Source: CAG-791 sp963655255 (GTDB lineage: Bacteria; Bacillota; Clostridia; Lachnospirales; Lachnospiraceae). From it: a stretch of DNA of 64,000 nt. Shown here one piece after another: positions 6,812-15,281 of the stretch. Under the pieces are notes generated by a model. It was not told the origin of the DNA. It was given only the letters and a program-made list of their open reading frames with translations, and did no database searches. Made by a program: the position numbers and the translations under genes. Positions within the stretch are counted from its first letter, which is position 1. Every line of letters starts with the position of its first letter. The stretch is taken from positions 36,000 to 99,999 of the forward strand of contig CAVKEB010000006.1 of the NCBI GenBank assembly GCA_963655255.1, given 5' to 3'.

Positions 6812-7471
6812 ATGACAGCAAAGATTTTGATCAAAGGCTATGTGGTCGGAATGATTCAGACCAATGTATATTTTCTTCACCGGGAGGGGGAGAAGGAGGC
6901 GGTTCTTGTGGATCCTGCGGATCATGGAGAAGCTCTTGTCCAGGAAGCCGGGCGGCTGGGACTGAAGATTACGGCGGTGCTCCTGACCCACGCGCATTTT
7001 GACCACATCGGCGGTGTAAGAGAAGTGGTGCAGAGAACCGGCGCGAAGGTATACATCAGCGAGCTGGAAAAACGACTGATTCATGACACCGACGCCAATC
7101 TGTCCGCGGAATACCGAAATCCGAAAACCGTGGAACCGGATGTTTTTCTGCGGGACGGCGAGACCGTCACGCTGGCAGGAATGAACATCCGCTGCATTTC
7201 CACACCGGGGCACACGGAGGGAAGCTGCTGCTATTATATAGAAGAGACAGGCGAGGATGCGGGCAGCCCCTGTCCGCCGATTCTGCTGTCCGGGGATACG
7301 CTGTTTGAAGAGTCGGTCGGGCGGACGGATTTTCCGACAGGCTCCATGAGCGCGCTGGTGCGTTCCGTGCGGGAGAAGCTTTTCACCCTGCCGGATGACA
7401 CGCTGGTGTACCCGGGGCACGGCGGAATGACACAGATCGGACACGAGAAACAGTTCAACGCGATGGTGTAG
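6812..7471 (+). CDS. Metallo-beta-lactamase fold hydrolase, glyoxalase II-like
   Basis: A 219-residue single-domain MBL hydrolase. Metal ligands are visible: THAHFDHIGG (HxHxDH, about residues 56-62), TPGHTEGSCCYY (second His), LSGDTLF (bridging Asp) and YPGHG near the end. The family hydrolyses thioesters such as S-D-lactoylglutathione or related thiols; the substrate cannot be told. ATG 6812 is used because the three-hairpin repeat ends there with a GAGGT ribosome binding site; in-frame codons upstream translate the repeat itself. The stop is 12 bases before hemZ, so the two form an operon. Confidence 0.85.
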   Translation: MTAKILIKGYVVGMIQTNVYFLHREGEKEAVLVDPADHGEALVQEAGRLGLKITAVLLTHAHFDHIGGVREVVQRTGAKVYISELEKRLIHDTDANLSAEYRNPKTVEPDVFLRDGETVTLAGMNIRCISTPGHTEGSCCYYIEETGEDAGSPCPPILLSGDTLFEESVGRTDFPTGSMSALVRSVREKLFTLPDDTLVYPGHGGMTQIGHEKQFNAMV

Positions 7472-7482
7472 GAGAAAACGGC

Positions 7483-9030
7483 ATGCTGCTGATTGAGGAA
7501 AATATTGATTTGTACCGCTATGAAATTCATTCGCTGGTCAAGGCGTTTTATCCGGCGGAGGACGTGAAGGTTCTGGTGGAGAATGATCCGAACAGTGAGA
7601 AAATCCGGAAGGACCACCCGGAAATTTTCATGAAGGTGACGATGCTTCCGGAGAAAATTTCACTGCGGATTCTGCCTCAAAAAGAGGCGCTTTCCGAAAG
7701 TACGGGCTCCGGGGAACAGGAAAACGGGAGAGCCTGCGGAAGGACGGAAGGAACAACTTCTTTTGCCGGGGAGCTTCCGGCACCGTCCGGCGCGGATTTT
7801 TCGGCCAAGGGCAAGAAAACCAAGGATGCACTGAAGACGTTTCTGTATGAGACGCTCTCGGACTATACGGGGCAGAAGCTCCCCTGGGGCGACCTCATCG
7901 GCATCCGGCCGACGAAGATTGCCATGACGAAGATGGAAGAGGGCACCGGGGAAGAGGAGACCGTCGCTTTCCTTGAGGAGGAGCATCAGGTCTCGGAAGA
8001 AAAGGCAAAACTTGCCGTGGACATCGCAAAGCGCGAGAAGAGAATTCTCTCCGGTATCCATTATGAAAACGGCTACAGCCTCTACATCGGAATTCCGTTC
8101 TGTCCGACCACCTGCCTGTACTGCTCGTTCCCGTCGTTCAACATCGCGCTGTGGAAGGAGCGGATCGGCGAGTATCTGAGCGCGCTGGAGAGAGAGCTGG
8201 AAGAGACCGCGGCGATCATGCAGGGCCGGATTCTGGACACGGTCTACATCGGCGGAGGGACGCCGACCTCACTGGAGGCGGAGGAGCTGGACCGACTCTG
8301 CTGCGCGATTGAGAAGAATTTTGACATGAGCACGGTTCAGGAATTTACGGTCGAGGCGGGAAGGCCGGACAGCATCACGAAGGAGAAGCTTATGGCGCTC
8401 CGCCGCCATCCCATTACGAGAATCAGCGTGAATCCGCAGACGATGAAAGAAGAAACACTGCGGATCATCGGCCGTCACCACACGGTGCAGCAGGTGGTGG
8501 ATACCTTCCGTGCGGCGAGAGAGTGCGGTTTCGACAATATCAACATGGACCTGATTCTGGGCCTCCCCGGGGAGGACGCGGAGGATGTCCGCCGCACGAC
8601 GCAGAAGGTCTGTGAGCTGAACCCGGATTCGCTGACGGTCCACTCACTCGCGATCAAGCGTGCCTCGCGCCTTCGCCGCGTCATCGATGAGAAGGGATAT
8701 CCGGTTCTCATCAACACGGACGAGACGATGGAAATCGCAAGACAGGCGGCGCTTGGCATGGACATGAAGCCGTATTATCTGTACCGGCAGAAGAACATGT
8801 CCGGGAATTTTGAGAACGTGGGCTACGCCCGCGAGGGAAAATACGGAATTTATAACATTCTGATCATGGAGGAGAAGCAGACGATTGTGGCGTTGGGAGC
8901 CGGAGCGATCACCAAGCGCGTGTTCCCGGACGGCAGAATCGAGCGCTGCGACAACGCCAAGGAGATCTCGGTTTATCTCGACAATCTGGATGAGATGCTG
9001 GAGAGAAAAAGAAAGCTTTTCGCAAACTGA
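7483..9030 (+). CDS. hemZ: Coproporphyrinogen dehydrogenase-like radical SAM protein
   Basis: A 515-residue HemZ. A poorly conserved N-terminal domain (1-190) is followed by the radical SAM core with the cluster motif CPTTCLYCSF (CxxxCxxC, about residue 207), YIGGGTPTSLEAEEL, and FTVEAGRPDSI. A HemN-like tail contains YYLYRQKNMSGNFENVGY. HemZ of Bacillus belongs to the oxygen-independent coproporphyrinogen oxidase family. In anaerobes without a full heme pathway its real substrate is uncertain. A Gly/Glu/Ser-rich insert (about residues 70-110) looks like a linker. Co-transcribed with the MBL gene 12 bases upstream. Confidence 0.85.
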   Translation: MLLIEENIDLYRYEIHSLVKAFYPAEDVKVLVENDPNSEKIRKDHPEIFMKVTMLPEKISLRILPQKEALSESTGSGEQENGRACGRTEGTTSFAGELPAPSGADFSAKGKKTKDALKTFLYETLSDYTGQKLPWGDLIGIRPTKIAMTKMEEGTGEEETVAFLEEEHQVSEEKAKLAVDIAKREKRILSGIHYENGYSLYIGIPFCPTTCLYCSFPSFNIALWKERIGEYLSALERELEETAAIMQGRILDTVYIGGGTPTSLEAEELDRLCCAIEKNFDMSTVQEFTVEAGRPDSITKEKLMALRRHPITRISVNPQTMKEETLRIIGRHHTVQQVVDTFRAARECGFDNINMDLILGLPGEDAEDVRRTTQKVCELNPDSLTVHSLAIKRASRLRRVIDEKGYPVLINTDETMEIARQAALGMDMKPYYLYRQKNMSGNFENVGYAREGKYGIYNILIMEEKQTIVALGAGAITKRVFPDGRIERCDNAKEISVYLDNLDEMLERKRKLFAN

Positions 9031-9199
9031 GCGGAAAAGAAGCGCGCTCTCCGGTACAATAAAAAGGGATAACTCCCCGATGCTCTTCCAGGTCGGCAGG
9101 GCGGCAATGGGAAAAACATAGGAAAAACATAGGAAAAGTATACGGCATAAAGAAAGGCAGGAAGACAGGCCGGGAAGGAACATGGAAAGGGGGATAAAC

Positions 9200-10138
9200 A
9201 TGGAACAGGGGATTTCAAAAACAGAATTTACCTATCTGTCAGTCGATGGGAAAACACAGATTCACGCGGTGAAGTACGTGCCGGAAGGAACGCCGGCCGG
9301 CCTCGTGCAGATCACGCACGGCATGGTGGAGCATATCGGGCGGTATGACGGTTTCGCAAGGTATCTGTGCCGGAACGGCTTTGTCGTGGCCGGACAGGAT
9401 CACCTGGGACACGGAGAGTCCGTCACCGGGAAAGAGAAGTGGGGGCATTTCGGCAGAGCGGAGCACCCCGGCGATCTTCTGGTCGCGGATATGCATGCGC
9501 TCCGCGGGATTCTGCAGAAGGAATACCCGGAGCTTTCGTACATGATGCTGGGCCACAGCATGGGTTCCTACCTGCTGCGCAAATATCTCTCTCTCCACGG
9601 AGAGGACGTTGCGAAGGCCGTTGTCATGGGAACCGGAGACGTTCCGCAGGGACAGTCGGAGATGGGACTTCTTGTTATTCGTGCCCTGACTGCTCTTCAC
9701 GGGGAAGAATACCGGAGCAGGCTGGTGCAGCAGCTGACGTACAACAAATTCTACCGGAAATTCGATCTGACCGGAAAGGATCCGGCAAACAGCTGGTTGA
9801 CGAAGGATACGGAGATTGTGCGCCGGTATTATGAGGATCCACGGTGCACCTTCCTGTTCACTCTCAATGCATACAAGGGACTGGTGGAGACGGCACTCTA
9901 TGACGCCAGACCGGAGAACATCCGGAAAATCCCGAAGAATATCCGGATCCTTCTGGCAAGCGGAGCGGATGACCCGGTCGGAGATCTGTCGGCGGGAGTG
10001 CGGAGAACCTATGAAAAATTCCGGGCAGCAGGACTTGACGTTCAGCTGAAGCTCTATCCCGGCGACCGCCACGAGATTCTGAACGAGACGGACCGGGGAC
10101 AGGTGTGGAAGGACATGCTGGCATTTTTTCAGGCGTGA
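9200..10138 (+). CDS. Alpha/beta hydrolase (monoglyceride lipase-like)
   Basis: A 312-residue serine hydrolase of the Hydrolase_4 type. Nucleophile elbow LGHSMGSYL (GxSxG, about residue 117), oxyanion HGMVEHIGRYDGFA near the N-terminus, acid in ASGADDPVGD, and the His in YPGDRHEILNE. Family members cleave acyl esters such as monoacylglycerol or lysophospholipids. ATG 9200 is preferred over 9182 because AAAGGGGGAT lies just upstream. The spacer before it has three copies of an AAAACATAGGAAAA-like direct repeat (9112-9140) of unknown meaning. Confidence 0.8.
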   Translation: MEQGISKTEFTYLSVDGKTQIHAVKYVPEGTPAGLVQITHGMVEHIGRYDGFARYLCRNGFVVAGQDHLGHGESVTGKEKWGHFGRAEHPGDLLVADMHALRGILQKEYPELSYMMLGHSMGSYLLRKYLSLHGEDVAKAVVMGTGDVPQGQSEMGLLVIRALTALHGEEYRSRLVQQLTYNKFYRKFDLTGKDPANSWLTKDTEIVRRYYEDPRCTFLFTLNAYKGLVETALYDARPENIRKIPKNIRILLASGADDPVGDLSAGVRRTYEKFRAAGLDVQLKLYPGDRHEILNETDRGQVWKDMLAFFQA

Positions 10139-10217
10139 GGCAGAGCGCGCCATTCCGGCGCGGGCTGCGATGAATCATGGGAAGGGCGCAGGAAATCAGA
10201 ACAACAGGGGAGACAGA

Positions 10218-11108
10218 ATGAAACTTATCAGCGATCAGTATTACATCAATGTGCATTCGGAAAACAACAAGCCCGCGGAGCACGCCGCGGATGGAGAGAT
10301 TGTCGTCTTTCAGACAAGGGACTGCTACAACCGGCTGGTACAGACCGAAGAGAGAACATTGGAGGAACAGCTGGGAGACGAGCCGGATAATCCGTCCACC
10401 GGTCCTTTGTATGTGGACGGCGCAGAGCCGGGAGATGTCATCGCAGTGGATATTCTGGACATTGCCGTGGCAGATCACGGCGTTGTCGCGATCGGGTGCG
10501 GGCCTTTCCAGAACAAGAAAGAGAAGGAGCCGTTCCATATCCTTCCGGTGAAAGACGGACGAGTGAAATTTCAGGATGTTGAGTGGGACATTGATCCCAT
10601 GGTGGGTGTGGTCGGAACCGCAATGCCGGGCCGTGAGATCGGCACCATCAATGCGTTCGAGGGCGGCGGCAACATGGACAGCCGGATCATCCGCAAGGGT
10701 GCGACGGTGTGGCTTCCAGTCCGTGTTCTGGGAGCTCTGCTCGTAATGGGAGACATCCATGCCACGATGGGCGATGGCGAGGTCTGCGGAACCGGACTGG
10801 AAATCGACGGCGAAATCACGGTCCGCGTCCGACTTCTGAAGAATTTCGAGTTAAACTGGCCGGTGACGGAGACGAAGGATGCATGGTATGTCAACAGCTG
10901 CGGAGACACCTGCGACGAGGCAATTCACGCAGGCTACATGGAGATGCGGCGGCTGATTGCGACCGCCTACGGTTGGTCTCTGGAAGACGCCGCGTTCTAT
11001 ATGACGCTGCGCGGGTACCTGGAATCCAATCAGGCCTGCCTCGTTCCGCACGATACCTTCCGCATCGGAACACCAAAGGTGAATGGTAAGCCGCGGCTCG
11101 TGGGGTAA
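10218..11108 (+). CDS. Acetamidase/formamidase family protein
   Basis: A 296-residue FmdA/AmdA-family protein. Typical segments are SGPLYVDGAEPGDVIAVDI-like TGPLYVDGAEPGDVIAV, FEGGGNMDSRIIRKGATVWL, and DIHATMGDGEVCGTGLEI, the beta-rich core with metal-binding residues. The family hydrolyses short amides to ammonia and the acid, providing nitrogen. ATG 10218 follows GGGGAGACAG; upstream in-frame codons lack support. It follows the hydrolase by 79 bases and may share its transcript. It is closed by the terminator at 11133. Confidence 0.85.
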   Translation: MKLISDQYYINVHSENNKPAEHAADGEIVVFQTRDCYNRLVQTEERTLEEQLGDEPDNPSTGPLYVDGAEPGDVIAVDILDIAVADHGVVAIGCGPFQNKKEKEPFHILPVKDGRVKFQDVEWDIDPMVGVVGTAMPGREIGTINAFEGGGNMDSRIIRKGATVWLPVRVLGALLVMGDIHATMGDGEVCGTGLEIDGEITVRVRLLKNFELNWPVTETKDAWYVNSCGDTCDEAIHAGYMEMRRLIATAYGWSLEDAAFYMTLRGYLESNQACLVPHDTFRIGTPKVNGKPRLVG

Positions 11109-11132
11109 TGCGGACAACTTTATAATGCAGAA

Positions 11133-11177
11133 AAGCTGCTGCTCGCGCTGAATTCATCAGCCGGGCAGCAGCTTTTT
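11133..11177 (+). terminator. Terminator after the amidase gene
   Basis: AAGCTGCTGCTCG pairs with CGGGCAGCAGCTT across a 20-base loop and is followed by TTTTT. Located 25 bases after the stop. Confidence 0.85.
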
Positions 11178-11295
11178 GTAAATCGCGGTTTGGCAAACGG
11201 TATTCATGATTTCCCTCGCCATCGGAAAGTCAGAGGCGGGATGCTCATATTGTTCGTGCAGGGAAGTTCTACGGCTCGAACGCTTCTGCAGAACA

Positions 11296-11395
11296 GGCAC
11301 GAAAAGTCCTGGGCTCGCTCAAACGTGCAGGAAAGATCAACCCGCAAGCGGGGCCCATCTTTCCTGCGGGGCTCAGACAGCGGACTTTTCGTGCC
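11296..11395 (+). repeat. Long nested hairpin, non-coding
   Basis: Outer arms GGCACGAAAAGTCC (11296-11309) and GGACTTTTCGTGCC (11382-11395) are perfectly complementary. Inside them GCAGGAAAGAT (11327-11337) pairs with ATCTTTCCTGC (11357-11367), and CCCGC/GCGGG forms the tip. TTTT follows the outer arm. The gap 11178-11750 has no convincing gene; this and the next hairpin are its contents. Confidence 0.75.
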
Positions 11396-11543
11396 TTTTG
11401 AAGCTTATCTTCGCCAAGAACTTCCGCTGCACTCTCAGAAATTGTATCCCGTCCTTCTGGCTTTCTTCGGCTTACGCACCAAAGAGCCGATCCGTGAAGG
11501 AAGGCAGTGGGCCGCGGGTTCGCGAGGAGCAGATGGATTTTCA

Positions 11544-11672
11544 TGTGCGAAGTGACTTCACCCGTCCGACCGAGCGCAACCTGTCTGAGTCCAAGACGCG
11601 GGTCTTCGCAAGAAGGCCCGCGGACGGACGAGTTTTGCGCGAATCGGACGAATGGGTGAAGAAGCGAAGCAC
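11544..11672 (+). repeat. Second long nested hairpin, non-coding
   Basis: From outside in: TGTGC (11544-11548)/GCACA (11668-11672); CTTCACCCGTCCGA (11556-11569)/TCGGAC-GAAT-GGGTGAAG (11644-11661); GCGCAA (11574-11579)/TTGCGC (11635-11640); GCGGGTCTTC-GCAA-GAAGGCCCGC (11598-11621). Four nested stems sharing one axis indicate selection for structure. No known RNA family is recognised. Confidence 0.7.
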
Positions 11673-11750
11673 ATAGAAAATCCCTGCGACGAGAACAGCT
11701 GCGGAACACTGCCTCCTTTGCGGGACGACGAGGATCTGCTAAATCGCAAT

Positions 11751-13571
11751 TTACTGCTCCGCACCGCCGAGCTTTACGACGAGGACTCCGTAGATGTTCT
11801 GCACGGATCCGGCTGCGGGGTAGGAAGGCATTGCGGCGACCTCAGGAAGAGAGGCAATCGTGGTTTCCGTGTCCCCCACAGCGAAGGAGACATTGATGCG
11901 CAGGTAGTTGGAATAGAACTTCATCCAGGAGACGCGGGAGAAGGAGACATCATTGGACCACCTTCCATACTGCGCGTAAGAATTGGCCTTCTCGAAGAGC
12001 GGTGCGGTGTAGAAGGTCCTGGAAGATGCCGGGGCTCCGGTGATCAGAAGCTGCCCCTCCACGTAGTCGTAGCCCTGCCGGTTTGCTTCCGTGAGGATGC
12101 TCTCGGCAAGCGTCTGGGTGGCTCTGCGGCCCGCATACATCGCATACTGATCTGTTTCGCACTGAAGAATATTCCCGTAGATCAGAATGATCGCATCCAG
12201 AACAAGAAGGGCAGCAGAGACCTTCCTGATTTTGGCAGATGTTTTGAAAAATGTGCAGCCGTCAGGAAGAAAATTACCGGCAAAACCAAGGAGGAGCGGC
12301 AGGATCAGGCCCATGGAGACCACCATCTGCATATGCGTTTCCGTCTCCGGTGCGGCGAGGTAGAAGCAGTTCGCGGCAGCCGGAATAACGGCGAGGCCGA
12401 TCAGGAACAGAATGGATTCTGCCTTGTTTTTCCGGAAAATCCGGACGAATACGAGAAGGCACAGGAGGAGTATCGGGAGATAGAAAACCGGGAACCAGGA
12501 GTGCCGCTCCAGAGCATTTGAGAGGAAGGTTCCGTTCACAAAGTAGCCCAGCGCCGCGCGGTAGCAGTGACGGAGCGCGCCGGGTACTCCGTTCAGAATA
12601 TAGAGCGGAGAGATGCTGGAAAAGCCCTGATAATCGCTGGCCTGTGTGCCGGTCTGCCACAGGCGGAGCTTCAGAAGGAGCACATAGAGAATTCCGCCGA
12701 AGAGAACAGAGAAGAAGAGATTCACAACGAAACGGATACGGGAAGAAGGATCCGCAGGAAGAAAGACATGCGCGGGCTGATTTCCGGTGCCATTGTCACG
12801 GTGGAAATTTTCTTTTCCTGAGCCATCGGAGGCTTTCGGAAAAGAAAGGCCATCAGGACGACCATTCGGGGAACCGGACTTTTCCCCGGAAGCGCGGCAG
12901 GAGGCTGCGAAAGAGTACAGGAGAACGAACAGCGAGACGAGCGCCGTTGTTCCGATTCCGGCCTGGTAGCAGCCCATCATGAGCGCGATGCAGACGGAGG
13001 AAAGAAGAATCCGGACAAGAGAAAGCGGAGAAAACCGGAATCTTTTGTTACCGAAAACTGCAGAAAAAGAGCCTTTCCCGGCGAAAAAGCCGGGGCTGCT
13101 CCCGGCAGGAACCAGAAGAACCCAGACGGCGAGCACCGCGAGGAAAAAGGACACGGCAAAGGTGATCGCCATATAGCCGAAGGACATCTGGCAGACGATG
13201 CCGACAGAGCCGAGGAACAGGCATCCGCACAGAATCGTCAGAGCGGACGGCGCAAGATCCAGAAGGCGCAGGATTAGAAGAAAAGACAGCGCGTAGAGAG
13301 CGAGGGAGAACACGGCGGGAAGCGGATCCAGCGAGACGCCGAAGCGCGCCTTGTCAAGAAAAGGCCAGAACCAGCGGCCGATGGAAAGCTCCCAGGCGCC
13401 TGCCATGTAGTCGTCCTGATTCCACAGGCCGTCCAGATCGTTGGTCAGCCGCAGCACGAGGAGCGGGAGATGAACGAGGAGAGCATAAATCCACAGAATG
13501 AGAAATGGTCTGCGATAGGGACGAAGTTTTGCCCCTGCGCAGGTCGGGAAAGTGAAATCAGAAGACTGCAT
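11751..13571 (-). CDS. Polytopic membrane protein, GtrII-like glucosyltransferase
   Basis: A 606-residue protein with about eleven predicted membrane segments and an extracytoplasmic C-terminal domain. The N-terminal loop holds NQDDYMAGAWELSIGRWFWP, the acidic motif after the first helix expected of GtrII-type glycosyltransferases that use lipid-linked glucose. C-terminal residues about 490-606 include NRQGYDYVEGQLLITG. Start 13571 is chosen because GGAGG (13583-13577 region, minus strand) lies five bases upstream; the frame stays open to 13793 but that part is not membrane-like in the expected way. Role: probably glucosylation of a surface polymer; substrate unknown. Confidence 0.7.
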   Translation of the reverse strand: MQSSDFTFPTCAGAKLRPYRRPFLILWIYALLVHLPLLVLRLTNDLDGLWNQDDYMAGAWELSIGRWFWPFLDKARFGVSLDPLPAVFSLALYALSFLLILRLLDLAPSALTILCGCLFLGSVGIVCQMSFGYMAITFAVSFFLAVLAVWVLLVPAGSSPGFFAGKGSFSAVFGNKRFRFSPLSLVRILLSSVCIALMMGCYQAGIGTTALVSLFVLLYSFAASCRASGEKSGSPNGRPDGLSFPKASDGSGKENFHRDNGTGNQPAHVFLPADPSSRIRFVVNLFFSVLFGGILYVLLLKLRLWQTGTQASDYQGFSSISPLYILNGVPGALRHCYRAALGYFVNGTFLSNALERHSWFPVFYLPILLLCLLVFVRIFRKNKAESILFLIGLAVIPAAANCFYLAAPETETHMQMVVSMGLILPLLLGFAGNFLPDGCTFFKTSAKIRKVSAALLVLDAIILIYGNILQCETDQYAMYAGRRATQTLAESILTEANRQGYDYVEGQLLITGAPASSRTFYTAPLFEKANSYAQYGRWSNDVSFSRVSWMKFYSNYLRINVSFAVGDTETTIASLPEVAAMPSYPAAGSVQNIYGVLVVKLGGAEQ

Positions 13572-13786
13572 GAAAACCTCCGGTGAAATTTCATTGATCA
13601 ACAATCTGCCTGCCGCGGCATATAGGACCATCATGCAGCAGGCTTGCGGAACAGATATATAGTAAGACATTTTGGCGGCGTGCGGAAGATGGCCGGGGAT
13701 TTTGAAACCTGCCGGGCACTTTTTCCAGATACCCATGCGCGAATCTGAGAAGATCCCATTACATATATAAAAAACAGCAAAGGGTG

Positions 13787-13816
13787 TTGACAAGGTACGG
13801 AGGCGAGCGGCATAAA
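13787..13816 (+). promoter_or_regulatory. Distal promoter of the UroD-like/ABC block
   Basis: TTGACA (13787-13792), 18-base spacer, CATAAA (13811-13816). An inverted repeat AATTCATAT-N7-ATATGAATT (13831-13855) follows just downstream and could be an operator. The 530-base gap 13572-14101 is the divergent control region between the GtrII-like gene and this block. Confidence 0.5.
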
Positions 13817-14004
13817 TAACGAAAACATATAATTCATATCAACATAATATGAATTCAAGACTCCAGATAGCGGACGATAAGAGAAAGCTGCAGTAGCAAA
13901 TAAAACAGCGGACAAAAAAGGGGAGGAAAATGGAAAAGGTGCACAAAAACGAAAACACGAAAATGTGAAAGCATACAAAAGTAAAGAAAGTGAATGACGA
14001 ATGA

Positions 14005-14056
14005 TTGACAAATACGACTATGAACAGCATACTGAACATATCAGCAAACATAACAA
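14005..14056 (+). promoter_or_regulatory. Proximal promoter with shared ACTGAACATA motif
   Basis: TTGACA (14005-14010), 17-base spacer, CATACT (14028-14033). Overlapping the -10 and start region is ACTGAACATATCAGCAAACATAACAA (14031-14056), of which 22 or more bases recur upstream of the desulfidase gene at 22035. It is built of two direct AACATA half-sites 11 bases apart. Confidence 0.65.
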
Positions 14057-14101
14057 CGAACTGGTCACCTGAAGCAGAGTGATCCGGCATGGAGGCAAGA
14101 G

Positions 14102-15079
14102 ATGGATAAGCGCACAAGAGTATTAAATGCAATGAACAGAAAGGAAGTGGACCATGTTCCGGTAGGGTTCTGGTTTCACTTCAGTGGAGAGGAAGGAAGC
14201 GGAGAGGCCTGCATTCAGGCGCATCTGAAATATTATCGTGAGACAGATCTGGACGTCGTCAAAATCATGTGCGATGGCTTTTTCCCCTATCCGCTTCCGG
14301 AAATCAAATGTGCAGAGGACTGGACGAAGCTGCAGCCGCTTACGGCGGACGATCCGTTTATCAAGGATCAGGTTTATCGCGCAAAACGCATCGTAGAGGC
14401 GATCGGATCGGAGCGGTGCGTATTCTACAACGTCTTTGCCCCGTTCTCATCCCTGCGCTTCGGCTGTGCGGAGATCGGCATCAGCGAGGAAGAACTGAAT
14501 GCTTATGTGAAGGAACATCGGAACGAAGTGATGAAGGCACTGGATGTGATCGCCCAGACCAATGCACTTCTTGCAGAGCTCCTGATCACAGAAGCCGGCT
14601 GCGACGGAATTTATTACTGCGTACAGAGCGCGGAATATGACCGTTTCCTTCCGGAGGAATACCGCAAGGCAATCCGCCCGAGTGATCTGTATGTTCTGGA
14701 GCATGCGAACCGCTTCTCCGACAACAACATTCTTCATATGTGCGGATGGGCAGGAAACCGCAATCAGCTGGATCTGTGGAAAGATTATCCGGCCAAGGTC
14801 GTAAACTGGGCGGTACATGTCGAGGGACTGAGCCTCCAGGACGGCAGATATTTCCTGAATGGAAGAACTTCCATGGGAGGCTTTGAGACGCACTGGAATG
14901 ATCACGAGCAGCGCGGAATCATCTACACGGGAACCAAGGAAGAACTGCAGGAGTATACCAGAAATATCATTCTCGAGCACGGCAAACAGGAATTGATTCT
15001 GGGCGGTGACTGCACGATTGATTCCAAGCTTGACTGGGAGAGAATCCGCTGGATCGTGGAAGCTGCAAGAAGCGTCTGA
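14102..15079 (+). CDS. Uroporphyrinogen decarboxylase-like protein
   Basis: A 325-residue UroD/MtaA-superfamily protein. It begins MDKRTRVLNAMNRKEVDHVPVGFWFHF, the standard opening of this superfamily. Further on are LITEAGCDGIYYCVQSAE, ILHMCGWAGNRN (His-x-Cys, a usual zinc ligand pair of the methyltransferase branch), and LGGDCTIDSKLDWERIRW. Such proteins in catabolic operons are usually corrinoid or zinc methyltransferases or demethylases rather than heme enzymes. Here the gene leads an ABC importer and peptidase cluster, so a role in breaking down the imported compound is plausible. No SD closer than GAGGCAAGAG. Confidence 0.75.
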   Translation: MDKRTRVLNAMNRKEVDHVPVGFWFHFSGEEGSGEACIQAHLKYYRETDLDVVKIMCDGFFPYPLPEIKCAEDWTKLQPLTADDPFIKDQVYRAKRIVEAIGSERCVFYNVFAPFSSLRFGCAEIGISEEELNAYVKEHRNEVMKALDVIAQTNALLAELLITEAGCDGIYYCVQSAEYDRFLPEEYRKAIRPSDLYVLEHANRFSDNNILHMCGWAGNRNQLDLWKDYPAKVVNWAVHVEGLSLQDGRYFLNGRTSMGGFETHWNDHEQRGIIYTGTKEELQEYTRNIILEHGKQELILGGDCTIDSKLDWERIRWIVEAARSV

Positions 15080-15281
15080 CGGGAAGAAGCCCGCGAACGG
15101 AACTGTTTGTGGCGTCCGCGAACGCCGAAGAGAAAACTGGAAGAATTGCCGGATGGCATTTTTCAAGGGCGTGAGAACCGGAAACGGCGATCACACGGAA
15201 AATATATGGTGGGAATTCAAGAAAACCTTAATAGTGGGGGATTCCATCACATGGCCGCAGAAAGCGGCAGGAAGGAGAATC

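Noticed and set aside
11296..11480. RNase P RNA
   Set aside because: GAAAAGTCCTGGGCTC resembles the conserved GAGGAAAGTCCGGGCTC core and CGGCTTAC occurs downstream, but the two are only about 180 bases apart and the remaining conserved parts are absent.
11190..11709. Protein-coding genes in both strands of the 11.2-11.7 kb gap
   Set aside because: Open frames exist but have no ribosome binding site, odd composition rich in Arg, Ser and Cys, and are explained by the hairpin sequence.
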